Assembly (NCBI GenBank): GCA_002361535.1
Contig: DETG01000022.1
Location: 1-64,000, forward strand
DNA length: 64,000 nt
Source of the DNA: Prevotella sp. UBA3294
GTDB taxonomy: Bacteria; Bacteroidota; Bacteroidia; Bacteroidales; Bacteroidaceae
Direction: 5' to 3'
Shown: positions 17,695 to 25,826 of the stretch, one piece after another
Position numbering within the stretch: position 1 is the first letter of the stretch
Layout of the letters: every line of letters starts with the position of its first letter
Notes under the pieces: model-generated
The model's input: only the letters and a program-made list of their open reading frames with translations
Database searches by the model: none
Told to the model about the DNA's origin: nothing
Position numbers and translations under genes: made by a program

Positions 17695-20600
17695 ATGCAA
17701 TTGACAACAAGACTGAAACAACTTGTCGTTTTTATGTTTATTGCAGTGAGCACCGCTTTTACGGTGCCCGCCACTGCGCAATCGGTAAGCGGCAAGAATG
17801 TTACCTCTACGCATCAAGGGAAGGACGGACATGTGCGACACATCGAAGGAATGGTGCGGGATGATGAGGGGGAACCCCTTCCCGGTGCCATTGTCCGTGT
17901 GAAAGACGGCTCAGCACAGGTGATAACAGATGCCGACGGTCACTACGTGATCAGTGTACCCACCACAGCATGTCAGGTGGAATACAGCTATTTAGGTATG
18001 CTGTCGCACACCGCAGACTTCCCCCAGGGAACGGCAGACCAGAAGCAAAACGTGAAACTGGTGTCAGATAACCACCTGAGTGAGGTGGTGGTCACTGGAT
18101 ACCAGACGATTTCGAAAGAACGTGCCACAGGATCGTATACGATCATCAACAGTAAGGACATTGAGTCGCGCCATGCCGCCTCCCTGTCGCAGGCTCTCGA
18201 AGGTCTGGTTGCCGGTATGCAGGGAAATGATGACGGTCGTGGAGGTAAGGCATTCACCATCCGTGGTGTCAGTACGATGAATGCTGATACACAGCCCTTG
18301 ATTGTCATCGACGGCTTCCCTATCATGGACAACCCCAGTCATGGTGCGAAAGACAACCCGAACCTGAATGCCTTAGAACGCATCAACACCGATGATATTG
18401 AGAGTATCACTTTCTTGAAGGATGCTGCAGCAGCCAGTATCTGGGGAGCACGCTCGGCAAACGGTGTGATCGTGATCACGACAAAAAAAGCCCAGAAGCA
18501 GTGGACTATCGATGCCTCCACACAACTGACGATAGCCAGGAAGCAAGATGTGGCACATCTGACAAATCTCGCCACCGCTTCACAGATGATCAACTACCAG
18601 CGTTGGATGTTTGAGAAACAGATGATGAGCGGAGGCTATACACAGAACATGAGCAATCTGTACAATTCAATGACACTGTCAGAACTGCTCCTCTACCAAG
18701 GTATGAACTGGGGAACGATCAGCACTGACGACATGAACCGTCAGCTCAGTGCCTTAGCCGCTCTCGACAACCGAAAGCAGATCAAGGATGAGATGCTGAA
18801 CAATCCGTTACAGAGTCAGACGAACTTCTCACTCAGCGGAAGCGTAGGTAACTGGAACACCCGCTTCTCTGCTGAATTCGAGCATGAAAAGGGTGACTTT
18901 ATCGGAAGCCGGGATAACACATGGAAACTTGACTGGCAGAACGACTACCGTCTGAATAAGCATATTGCCGTCAATGTGGGCTTGAACCTGGTCAATGCCA
19001 ACAGTCACTCATCACAAATCTCCCTGCAGGATCTCAGTATCCTTTCACCTTATGAGATGTTGCTCAACAGTGATGGCACCTATGCCTCTCACTTCCACAG
19101 CTCGTATAACTCGGATGTTCTCTCCATGTTCGACTGGAACGGTTTCACCTATCACAACATGAACTATAACCTATTGCAGGAGGCACGTACACGTACACAG
19201 CGTACCACCAACACCCAATGGCGCACACAGGTTGGACTACAAATCGACATCATAGAAGGACTGCGTTTCAACAGCCGCTTCCAGTACGAGTCCAGTCGAT
19301 ACAAACAGCGCGACACCAACAAGGAGGAGAGTTTCTACACCCGTTATCAGGTGAATTACTTCACCCCTGGCGACCTGACAGGTAATGCTATCGGACAAAC
19401 AGTGCTCCCCACAGGTGACATCCTCGTTAACCGACAGGGAAAGAACCACAGCACCTTGTTCCGCAACGACCTGACCTTCGACCACGTACTGGGAGAGAAA
19501 CATGCCATCAATGCCGTGGTGGGTAACGAGGTGAGCAACTATTATTACGAGTCGTGGACCAATCCCTATCTCTTCGGTGTGACCAACGGACATGGAGGCA
19601 CGCAGGGACAGGCAGGATACTTCGACACCATGGATGGATCACAAAGCACGATCACTGGTGTGCCTGCTGAAGGCAAGGAGCATATCTTTGAATCGTGGAA
19701 CCATAACCGTTTTGTATCGTTCTACGGGAATGCCTCGTACATGTATGATGAACGCTATGGCCTTTCTGTATCGGCGCGCAGCGATGCTTCAAACCTCATC
19801 ACCAGTGAGCCAAAATACAGATGGTCACCCCTGTGGTCGGTGGGCGCTATGTGGAACATGGCCAATGAGGCATGGCTCAAAGATTCCAAGTGGGTGAACC
19901 GCCTGACACTCCGTCTGACCTACGGACAGAACGGTAATGCTGCCACCTCTTCGTCAGCACGCACCACCATCAACACACAAGCCAACTACCCCGATGAATG
20001 GACAGGAGTCTATCCCGGTAAGATTCACGACTATGGTAACCCAACCCTGCGGTGGGAGAAGACCGCCATTACCAACATCGGTCTCGACTTCTCTTTCTTC
20101 AATGATCACCTGTATGGTTCTATCGACTATTATCATAAAAAGAGTACGGATGTGCTGGGCAGCGTGGCCATTGCCGGTGTCAACGGTACAACATACGCTA
20201 CGTTCAATAATGCAGAGATGCTGAATAAAGGTGTTGAGCTCACCCTGGGTGCCATGGGTACCATAGGCGACTTCACCCTAAGGGGTATGCTGACCTATGC
20301 CTACAATAAGAATGAGATTACGAAGCTCTATACCGAGGCCAATAACCTGAGCGACTTCCTGAACTCCTACTATATCCCAGACTATCCGATCAGTCCGATA
20401 TTTACCTTCCAATACGGCGGACTGCAGAATGGCATCCCCACCATGGTGGATACCGATGGTAACCATTACAACCTCAACGATTATTCCATCTACTACATGC
20501 CGTGGCAACCGCTGCTGCATTACCAAGGTACAACCGTTGCACCGCACACGGCAGGCCTGAACCTCTCCGTGCAATGGAAGACGCTCACCTTGTCGGCATT

Positions 20601-21066
20601 CCTGAACGGACGATTCGGACATAAGATGACCATGCCGCAGTTCACCTACGACTATATCACCAGCTGGGGAAGCAAAACCAATACCCTGGCACAGGTGGCC
20701 AATCTGATGGATGCCAGCGGGAACGTCATCACCAACCCCAAAGGGGCGCTGCCACTTCCCACCGTTGATGATGCAGGTGAGCCCATCGGAGTGATGTACT
20801 ACGGATCATGGTCAATGTACCGGAACTCATTCGACCTCGTTACCGACGATGCTTCCTACATCTACCTGAGCGAGATTAACCTGAACTACCAGTTGCCACA
20901 TTCATGGTTAGGATCAGGCTGGGTGAAAGATATCAGTGTATTTGGAAAAATGGAGAACATCGGACTGATCTGGTCGGCCAATTCCAAACACTACCACCCC
21001 GAATACCTGCCCGGCAGTTACCGTCCGGAACTGGCATTCTCATTAGGTGCAAGCATTCGTTTTTAG
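17695..21066 (+). CDS. SusC/RagA-family TonB-dependent outer-membrane transporter
   Basis: 1123 residues. Signal peptide ends near VPATAQ (about residue 29). A carboxypeptidase-regulatory-like domain follows (GMVRDDEGEPLPGAIVRVKDG, about 52-125), then the junction LSEVVVTGYQ before the TonB plug, with FTIRGVSTM, PLIVIDGFPI and the SusC signature DDIESITFLKDAAAASIWGARSANGVIVITTK. The remainder is the 22-strand barrel, ending in aromatic Phe (ASIRF). It imports oligosaccharides or peptides across the outer membrane together with the SusD lipoprotein 22 bases downstream. No Bacteroidetes promoter box is obvious upstream; TTG at 17599 and TACTTTTT near 17623 is a poor candidate. It is divergent from the GH31 operon, which may supply its intracellular partner enzymes. 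Confidence 0.95.
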   Translation: MQLTTRLKQLVVFMFIAVSTAFTVPATAQSVSGKNVTSTHQGKDGHVRHIEGMVRDDEGEPLPGAIVRVKDGSAQVITDADGHYVISVPTTACQVEYSYLGMLSHTADFPQGTADQKQNVKLVSDNHLSEVVVTGYQTISKERATGSYTIINSKDIESRHAASLSQALEGLVAGMQGNDDGRGGKAFTIRGVSTMNADTQPLIVIDGFPIMDNPSHGAKDNPNLNALERINTDDIESITFLKDAAAASIWGARSANGVIVITTKKAQKQWTIDASTQLTIARKQDVAHLTNLATASQMINYQRWMFEKQMMSGGYTQNMSNLYNSMTLSELLLYQGMNWGTISTDDMNRQLSALAALDNRKQIKDEMLNNPLQSQTNFSLSGSVGNWNTRFSAEFEHEKGDFIGSRDNTWKLDWQNDYRLNKHIAVNVGLNLVNANSHSSQISLQDLSILSPYEMLLNSDGTYASHFHSSYNSDVLSMFDWNGFTYHNMNYNLLQEARTRTQRTTNTQWRTQVGLQIDIIEGLRFNSRFQYESSRYKQRDTNKEESFYTRYQVNYFTPGDLTGNAIGQTVLPTGDILVNRQGKNHSTLFRNDLTFDHVLGEKHAINAVVGNEVSNYYYESWTNPYLFGVTNGHGGTQGQAGYFDTMDGSQSTITGVPAEGKEHIFESWNHNRFVSFYGNASYMYDERYGLSVSARSDASNLITSEPKYRWSPLWSVGAMWNMANEAWLKDSKWVNRLTLRLTYGQNGNAATSSSARTTINTQANYPDEWTGVYPGKIHDYGNPTLRWEKTAITNIGLDFSFFNDHLYGSIDYYHKKSTDVLGSVAIAGVNGTTYATFNNAEMLNKGVELTLGAMGTIGDFTLRGMLTYAYNKNEITKLYTEANNLSDFLNSYYIPDYPISPIFTFQYGGLQNGIPTMVDTDGNHYNLNDYSIYYMPWQPLLHYQGTTVAPHTAGLNLSVQWKTLTLSAFLNGRFGHKMTMPQFTYDYITSWGSKTNTLAQVANLMDASGNVITNPKGALPLPTVDDAGEPIGVMYYGSWSMYRNSFDLVTDDASYIYLSEINLNYQLPHSWLGSGWVKDISVFGKMENIGLIWSANSKHYHPEYLPGSYRPELAFSLGASIRF

Positions 21067-21088
21067 TATCATGTAAACAGAATCAATT

Positions 21089-22735
21089 ATGACTATCAAA
21101 ATATATCCCTATTTGAGTGCCTGCCTGATGACCTTCGGCCTGGCCACTCTTTTCACCTCCTGCGACGACTATTTAGATACGGTGCCGTCAAAAGGAGAGA
21201 ACGAGGTACTGAACAGCGGCAAACAGATCGATGCCCTCTTCAACAGCAGTGATATCTTCAACACCAAGGTGTCGTATGCCATCGCCTCGTCGGATGACAT
21301 CAATGTGATGCCAGAGATGTACGACCAGATGGGCTGGATGGGAGACAGCTACCTGAACGGCTACGTGTTCGGTATCGCCGATGCTGCCAATGCCCAGTAT
21401 GGCGATGAGGTATGGGAAAGCGAATACAACAAAGTATTCACGGCCAACCTGGTCATCAGCGAGATTGACAACGTGGAAGGGCTCACCGAGCAGCAGCGCA
21501 CCGACTATCTGGCACAGGCTCATTTCACAAGGGCTCTGGCCTACTGGAACCTGGTACAGACTTATTGCATGCCGTATGCCGACGAGACAAAAGGTGATCT
21601 GGGCCTGCCTCTGAAGCAGACCACCAGCTATGAGGAGAATGTGAACAGGGCAACACTTCAAGAAACTTACGATCTCATCGAGGCTGATCTCACGGAAGCG
21701 ATGAAGACCTCACAGACAGCCATCGGCAATCGCTGGCGTGTCAGTGTGCCGGCAGTACAGGCCATGATGGCTCGTTTCTATCTGTTCACACAACAGTATG
21801 ACAAAGCCGCCGACCTTGCCCAGAAAGCCCTGCAAAGTCCTGATGCCACCCTGCAAGACTATAATGAGCTGACACAGATCGAGGACTTTGCCTCGAATCC
21901 CATCACTGGCGACGGTGAACCAGTGTTCTATTCTGAACTCTACGGCTATGCTCCCAACCAGATGGCCGACTATCAGGAGAACTACTACTCACAGTACTTC
22001 TCCGTGTCAAGCGGAAACTATATGATTCCCTCGGAGACACTCCTCGCCCTCTACGATCAGAGCAACGACCTGCGCTATGAGCAGTTCTTCGGTCATCATA
22101 CCCTGTGGAACGCATGGGTAGGCGGTTTCGGAGATGATATCCTCTACCACAAATTCTACCACTATATCTACGAGGATCAGCTGCAGTCGGGACCTACCGT
22201 ACCCGAGATGCTGCTGACAGCCGCAGAGGCACTGGCTCGACTGAATCAGGTGAATGAAGCCATGCAACTGGTGAATCAGCTGAGACATGCCCGTATGAGA
22301 AACGATAGCGAGGACATCAATCTGACTGCTTCCAACAGAGATGAGGCCATCCAACAGATCCTCGATGAACGTCATCGGGAGATGCCTTTCCTGATGCGGT
22401 GGTTCGATATCCGACGCCTGGCCTACAACGAGACAACTGCTGATGATGTTACAGTGGAACATGTGTTCTACAAGGTTGTTGACAACGTGCCCGACGGACA
22501 AACCATCCTGCGCTATACACTGCCAGTGAAGTCACGACGCTATGCCATACCTATTACAAACCTGGAAATCTCACGCAGTGGCAACCAGATCGAACAGAAC
22601 AGTTACACCGATCACGACGTGCGCACAGAGGAGATTACCGACTACGAGTGGACGGATGTCTATGAGGGCATCGGCGGTGAAGATGACTGGGGTGAAGACT
22701 GGAACGAAGATTGGAATGATGACTATGGTTGGTAA
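21089..22735 (+). CDS. SusD/RagB-family surface lipoprotein with acidic Trp-rich tail
   Basis: 548 residues. The lipoprotein signal ends in LFTSC (Cys25). The helical TPR-like SusD scaffold is recognisable by VISEIDNVEGLTEQQR, AQAHFTRALAYWNLVQTY, VPAVQAMMARFYLFTQQYDKAA and the late DERHREMPFLMRWFDIRRLAY, ending near PITNLEISRSGN. It caps the SusC barrel and binds the substrate. The last 20 or so residues are odd: an Asp/Glu/Trp-rich tail (EDDWGEDWNEDWNDDYGW) beyond the SusD fold. The end of the gene overlaps the start of the following thioredoxin gene, so the three are cotranscribed. The glycan or peptide ligand cannot be predicted. Confidence 0.93.
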   Translation: MTIKIYPYLSACLMTFGLATLFTSCDDYLDTVPSKGENEVLNSGKQIDALFNSSDIFNTKVSYAIASSDDINVMPEMYDQMGWMGDSYLNGYVFGIADAANAQYGDEVWESEYNKVFTANLVISEIDNVEGLTEQQRTDYLAQAHFTRALAYWNLVQTYCMPYADETKGDLGLPLKQTTSYEENVNRATLQETYDLIEADLTEAMKTSQTAIGNRWRVSVPAVQAMMARFYLFTQQYDKAADLAQKALQSPDATLQDYNELTQIEDFASNPITGDGEPVFYSELYGYAPNQMADYQENYYSQYFSVSSGNYMIPSETLLALYDQSNDLRYEQFFGHHTLWNAWVGGFGDDILYHKFYHYIYEDQLQSGPTVPEMLLTAAEALARLNQVNEAMQLVNQLRHARMRNDSEDINLTASNRDEAIQQILDERHREMPFLMRWFDIRRLAYNETTADDVTVEHVFYKVVDNVPDGQTILRYTLPVKSRRYAIPITNLEISRSGNQIEQNSYTDHDVRTEEITDYEWTDVYEGIGGEDDWGEDWNEDWNDDYGW

Positions 22736-23567
22736 AAAACTATTATTCTGTACACTGCTACTGGTGCTCTCTCTGGGCACCAGTGCGCAGAATGCAGGAG
22801 GAGCACAGACCGCTCCTTCTCTGCCGGGAACCTATCATAAAGACTCCCTGATCGACTATACCGTGAGCCACCTGCGATTAGAGGAGCTGGAGACAGTAGA
22901 TGACTACCTACCAAAGATGTATGCTGCCATTGACCAGCATGTGCCTAACCATGAGTGGGGCCAACGACTGAAGTGTGACATCACTTGTGACATCTTGGAG
23001 ATGAGCATGTCCTCTGATCCCATCGGCTATCTCAATGATTATCTGAAGCAAGCAACCGCCGACTCTCTGAAAGTCAGGGCACAAGAGGCCTATACGAAGG
23101 TAAAGGACAAATACAGTAGCATCTGGCCCGGGAAGCCCGCACCCGATATTTCATTTACCGACATCAACGGCAAACGGATGAGTCTGAAATCATTGCGGGG
23201 CAAGATCCTGCTCATCGACATCTGGGGAACGTGGTGTGCGCCCTGTATCGAGGAGATGCCCTTTATCGAGAAGCTACAGCAACGGTATGCCCACCGTGAT
23301 GATGTCCATATCATGAGTATTGCCTGTGACAAGAAAGCCGACCGTTGGAAAGCATTCCTTGCCAAGCATCCCACCTCCTGGCATCAATATCTCGTCACCC
23401 CCGAAGGTGACAAGACACTGAATGAAGTGTATTATGCCATTGGCATCCCGCGCTTCATCATCATCGACAAGGAAGGGAAGATTATCACACCTGATGCCTT
23501 GAGACCATCGGAAAAAGAATTCATCGAGTATTTTGAACGGATATGCCACTTAACTGAAGACGCATAA
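22725..23567 (+). CDS. TlpA-family periplasmic thioredoxin downstream of SusCD
   Basis: 280 residues if started at the ATG at 22725, which gives a clean signal peptide (KKLLFCTLLLVLSLGTSAQ); ATGs at 22716 and 22719 are alternatives. All overlap the end of the SusD gene by 11-20 bases, which implies translational coupling. A short helical N-terminal domain (25-130) is followed by a TlpA-type thioredoxin fold: PAPDISFTDINGK, active site WGTWCAPC (Cys171, Cys174) and cis-Pro in GIPRF (Pro242). The domain probably reduces disulphides in the periplasm. SusC-SusD-TlpA triplets are seen elsewhere in Bacteroidetes, but the role of the thioredoxin there is not settled. A fourth TlpA domain in this window after the three at 6.9-10.5 kb. 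Confidence 0.9.
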   Translation: MVGKKLLFCTLLLVLSLGTSAQNAGGAQTAPSLPGTYHKDSLIDYTVSHLRLEELETVDDYLPKMYAAIDQHVPNHEWGQRLKCDITCDILEMSMSSDPIGYLNDYLKQATADSLKVRAQEAYTKVKDKYSSIWPGKPAPDISFTDINGKRMSLKSLRGKILLIDIWGTWCAPCIEEMPFIEKLQQRYAHRDDVHIMSIACDKKADRWKAFLAKHPTSWHQYLVTPEGDKTLNEVYYAIGIPRFIIIDKEGKIITPDALRPSEKEFIEYFERICHLTEDA

Positions 23568-23591
23568 GGAGCCGAGCCGTTATTTCCTCTA

Positions 23592-23679
23592 AAGTAGGGT
23601 CTGATTTCATTGCAAGTAGAGTCTGATTGCGATGGAAGCAGACCCTACTTCATGTTTACGGAGAGTCTGATTGTGATTC
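23592..23679 (+). repeat. 22-bp-unit element, copy 2
   Basis: Four consecutive 22-base units: 23592-23613, 23614-23635, 23636-23657 (inverted, containing CAGACCCTACTT) and 23658-23679. Units 1 and 3 form an exact 12-bp inverted repeat, AAGTAGGGTCTG / CAGACCCTACTT. The unit order matches the element at 516-603 on the other strand. It lies 25 bases after the TlpA stop and may also act as a terminator. Confidence 0.78.
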
Positions 23680-23729
23680 TTCTTCGCAAAAAAAACCGTC
23701 CTGATGATGTAGGAATGAAATAGAATTTG

Positions 23730-23737
23730 TATATTTG
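23730..23737 (+). promoter_or_regulatory. Bacteroidetes -7 box for the PH-domain gene
   Basis: TATATTTG matches TAnnTTTG, 24 bases before the ATG at 23762. No clear TTG at -33. Confidence 0.55.
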
Positions 23738-23761
23738 CAACATCAACCTGTAAATAACAAC

Positions 23762-24265
23762 ATGATGGGATTCATAGAACAGAATTTGACAAATAACGAG
23801 AAGATTGTCCATAAAGGACATCTACATTGGTTTGCCTATGCCAGTGGTCTGGCATTAATAGCCGTCGTTTGGGCTGTGGCCATGGTGATTATTGCTTTTA
23901 ATGTGCCCGAGATATGGGTGTTTGTGCTGGTTTCTTTGCTGGCTTTGCTCATAGGCTATATCTATGTCTGGACAGTGAGCAAGAATACAGAATACTATAT
24001 CACCAACAAACGACTCATTGTGAAAAAAGGCATTATACAACGAAATACTTCTGAAATACGCCTCGTGAAATGCGAAGGCGTGATGGTGGAACAGAGCATT
24101 CTCGGACGATTGTTCAATTACGGCACCATCAAAATCACCACGGGTGAGGTGGTGAACACCTATCAGTTTATTGCCAGTCCGATCCGCTTCCGCACAAAAC
24201 TGAATGATACTCTTGATCAACTCGATCTTGCTAAAACGGCGGATGTCCAAGATGACAAAATGTGA
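23762..24265 (+). CDS. Small membrane protein with bacterial PH domain
   Basis: 167 residues from the ATG at 23762 (a second ATG follows directly). An upstream in-frame TTG lies inside the promoter box and is rejected. Two membrane segments (about residues 25-45 and 49-68: GLALIAVVWAVAMVIIAF and VFVLVSLLALLIGYIYV) are followed by TEYYITNKRLIVKKGIIQRNTSEIRLVKCEGV, the hallmark of the bPH_2 / YdbS-YdbT family, then ILGRLFNYGTIKITTG. It is an inner-membrane protein of unknown role. The stop codon lies inside a dispersed repeat that also supplies the stop of the convergent gene. Confidence 0.85.
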   Translation: MMGFIEQNLTNNEKIVHKGHLHWFAYASGLALIAVVWAVAMVIIAFNVPEIWVFVLVSLLALLIGYIYVWTVSKNTEYYITNKRLIVKKGIIQRNTSEIRLVKCEGVMVEQSILGRLFNYGTIKITTGEVVNTYQFIASPIRFRTKLNDTLDQLDLAKTADVQDDKM

Positions 24266-24327
24266 CAGCTGATCTACCATCACTGCACGCGATCTTTCAC
24301 TCCGTGCAGGATGGCATGTATCTTTGA
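24257..24327 (-). repeat. Dispersed palindromic repeat, copy 2, overlapping two gene ends
   Basis: Aligns to 273-344. TGCACGGAGTG and CGCGTGCA form the central inverted repeat. The TGA of the PH-domain gene (24263-24265) and the TGA of the TrmH-type gene (24299-24297) both lie within it, and it codes for the last residues of the latter (RYMPSCTE). Confidence 0.75.
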
Positions 24328-24938
24328 AGAACTGGGAAAGCCAAATTCTTGAAAAACTCCCACATAACGATGCCTGCTGTAACAGAGACATTCATGGAAT
24401 GTTTCGTCCCGAACTGAGGAATCTCCAGACAGTCATCACAGGCATCCACCACTTCCTGATGCACACCCTTTACCTCATTACCGAAGACCACGGCATAATT
24501 GGCTCCAACACCTATCTCTTGTTCACCTGTACCTAATACATCTCTCTCTCTGCTCTCCTCTCTCCTCTCTCCTCTATATTTCTCTCCTCTAAATAACTCT
24601 TGCAGCTTCGTGCTTCCCTCGCATTGTTCAACGGCAAAGACATAGTGACCGCTGCGATGCAACTCTTCCACGGCTTCGAGGGCTGAGGGGAAATAATGCC
24701 AGGCCACACTGTCCTCACCACCCAAGGCAGTCTTGTGAATCTCTGGATGTGGCGGGGTGGCAGTGATGCCACAGAGATAGATGGCTTTCACACGGAACGC
24801 ATCAGCAGTGCGGAACACGCTGCCGATGTTATACATCGAACGCACATCGTCTAACACCACCACCAAAGGCAGTTTGTCGGCTTCCTTGAACTCTTCCACC
24901 GACAGGCGGTTCATTTCTATCGTCCTCAGTTTCCTCAT
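24297..24938 (-). CDS. TrmH/SpoU-family RNA 2'-O-methyltransferase
   Basis: 213 residues with the SPOUT-fold motifs in order: NIGSVFRTADAF (motif 1, residues 37-48), YAVVFGNEVKGV (motif 2, 148-159) and MNVSVTAGIVMWEFF (motif 3, 182-196). It should methylate a ribose in tRNA or rRNA using AdoMet; the target nucleotide is not predictable. Two parts look foreign. Residues 122-138 (GERREESRERDVLGTG) are a dispersed repeat inserted before motif 2, and the final RYMPSCTE is coded by a second repeat family. The start could also be the ATG at 24914. It lies alone on the minus strand, 423 bases from SufE. Confidence 0.9.
   Translation of the reverse strand: MRKLRTIEMNRLSVEEFKEADKLPLVVVLDDVRSMYNIGSVFRTADAFRVKAIYLCGITATPPHPEIHKTALGGEDSVAWHYFPSALEAVEELHRSGHYVFAVEQCEGSTKLQELFRGEKYRGERREESRERDVLGTGEQEIGVGANYAVVFGNEVKGVHQEVVDACDDCLEIPQFGTKHSMNVSVTAGIVMWEFFKNLAFPVLQRYMPSCTE
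24523..24590 (-). repeat. In-frame GERREEREER repeat, copy in TrmH-type gene
   Basis: Encodes GERREESRERDVLGTG between the strand ending CEGSTKLQEL and motif 2 of the methyltransferase. It shares the CACCTGTACCTAATA flank and CTCTCTCTC tract with the copies at 14017 and 17143. Confidence 0.8.
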
Positions 24939-24950
24939 TTCACGCTATGA

Positions 24951-25056
24951 ATTTCTTATTATTGAACTTTTACTCTACGAATTTGACGAATTTGGCGAAT
25001 TCCTTATTGCTGAACTATTACGCTACGAATTTGACGAATTTGGCGAATTCTTCATG
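24951..25056. repeat. 48-bp tandem repeat
   Basis: CGAATTTGACGAATTTGGCG begins at 24978 and again at 25026, exactly 48 bases apart, with a weaker partial copy before. The period is a multiple of three, so a 16-residue repeat (YEFDEFGEF...) reads open on the plus strand, but I see no gene start and do not call a protein. Confidence 0.7.
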
Positions 25057-25136
25057 ATTGAATTCAAGTATCGCATGTTTTACTTACTCAGCCTTTGTGG
25101 AATGTGGCGCAAGGAGCGTTTTTGAAAGCAGATGAT

Positions 25137-25283
25137 TGCAGGAATAGTGCAGAAGTGTTGCACGAATTGTGCAAGACCTTTGCACAAAGTGTGCAAGGCA
25201 TCTGCACAAAGTGTGCAAAGCCTCTGCACAAAGTGTGCAACATACCAGCACCAGTTACTCCACATGGCTGCACAATATGTTCA
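25137..25283. repeat. Array of 15-bp palindromes at exact 22-bp spacing
   Basis: TGCACAAAGTGTGCA or variants start at 25137, 25159, 25181, 25203, 25225 and 25269; the position at 25247 in the same phase has decayed. The central copies are perfect and the outer ones degenerate. It lies in the 423-base gap between the SufE stop and the TrmH-type start. Together with the 48-bp repeat it fills most of that gap. Confidence 0.85.
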
Positions 25284-25361
25284 CCACATTCGCTCAGGTT
25301 GTACCATAAAAAGTTGATGTTTGAAACAAGCGAAACATGAATGATTGAATGAAGTTGTTTG

Positions 25362-25808
25362 TCAATGATTCATCTTTGCCTGATATGCCAGTGCATAGGC
25401 CTTGATCTGTTTCACCATAGCCAACAGACCATTGGAACGCGTTGGCGACAGATGATCTTTCAGTCCGATCTGTTCAATGAAATAGAGATCGGCATCTAAG
25501 ATCTCCTGGGGGGTATGACCGCTGAGCACACGGATGAGCAGGGCCACGATACCCTTCACAATGAGCGCATCACTCTCTGCCGTGAAGAACAGTCGGCCAT
25601 CAGTGTAGTCGGCTTGCAGCCACACCCTGCTCTGACAGCCGTCGATCAGGTTACGCTCCGTCTTGTATTGCTCGGCCAGAGGTTCCTGTTCATTGCCGAG
25701 GTCTATCAGCAGTTGGTACTTGTCCATCCAGTCATCTAAACTGGAGAACTCTTCTATAATCTCGTCTTGAATATCATTGATAGTCATATCTGTCAATTGT
25801 TTGGTCAT
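25362..25808 (-). CDS. sufE: SufE family iron-sulphur cluster assembly protein
   Basis: 148 residues, the usual SufE length. The sulphur-accepting cysteine lies in LIDGCQSRVWL (Cys57), the family signature. DDWMDKYQLLIDLG near the N terminus and LSPTRSNGLLAMV near the C terminus are also typical. SufE takes persulphide sulphur from the cysteine desulphurase SufS and activates it for Fe-S cluster building in the cytoplasm. No SufS or SufBCD gene is in the window. It lies 18 bases after the U32 gene and is probably cotranscribed from the U32 promoter. An alternative start is the ATG at 25787. Confidence 0.92.
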   Translation of the reverse strand: MTKQLTDMTINDIQDEIIEEFSSLDDWMDKYQLLIDLGNEQEPLAEQYKTERNLIDGCQSRVWLQADYTDGRLFFTAESDALIVKGIVALLIRVLSGHTPQEILDADLYFIEQIGLKDHLSPTRSNGLLAMVKQIKAYALAYQAKMNH

Positions 25809-25826
25809 CTTCTGCTTAAATATGAT

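Noticed and set aside
17765-17785. GCCACTG resembling the conserved core of a cobalamin riboswitch, near the B12-dependent gene
   Set aside because: It lies within the SusC signal-peptide codons (VPATAQ) on the wrong strand for the methyltransferase operon, and no other riboswitch boxes are visible.
24781-25125. Open frame with a 16-residue YEFDEFGEF repeat
   Set aside because: It runs antisense through the TrmH-type gene start and is open because the tandem unit is a multiple of three; no start context.
25137-25283. CRISPR-like array
   Set aside because: Spacers are only 7 bases, the whole period is 22 bases, and no cas genes are present.
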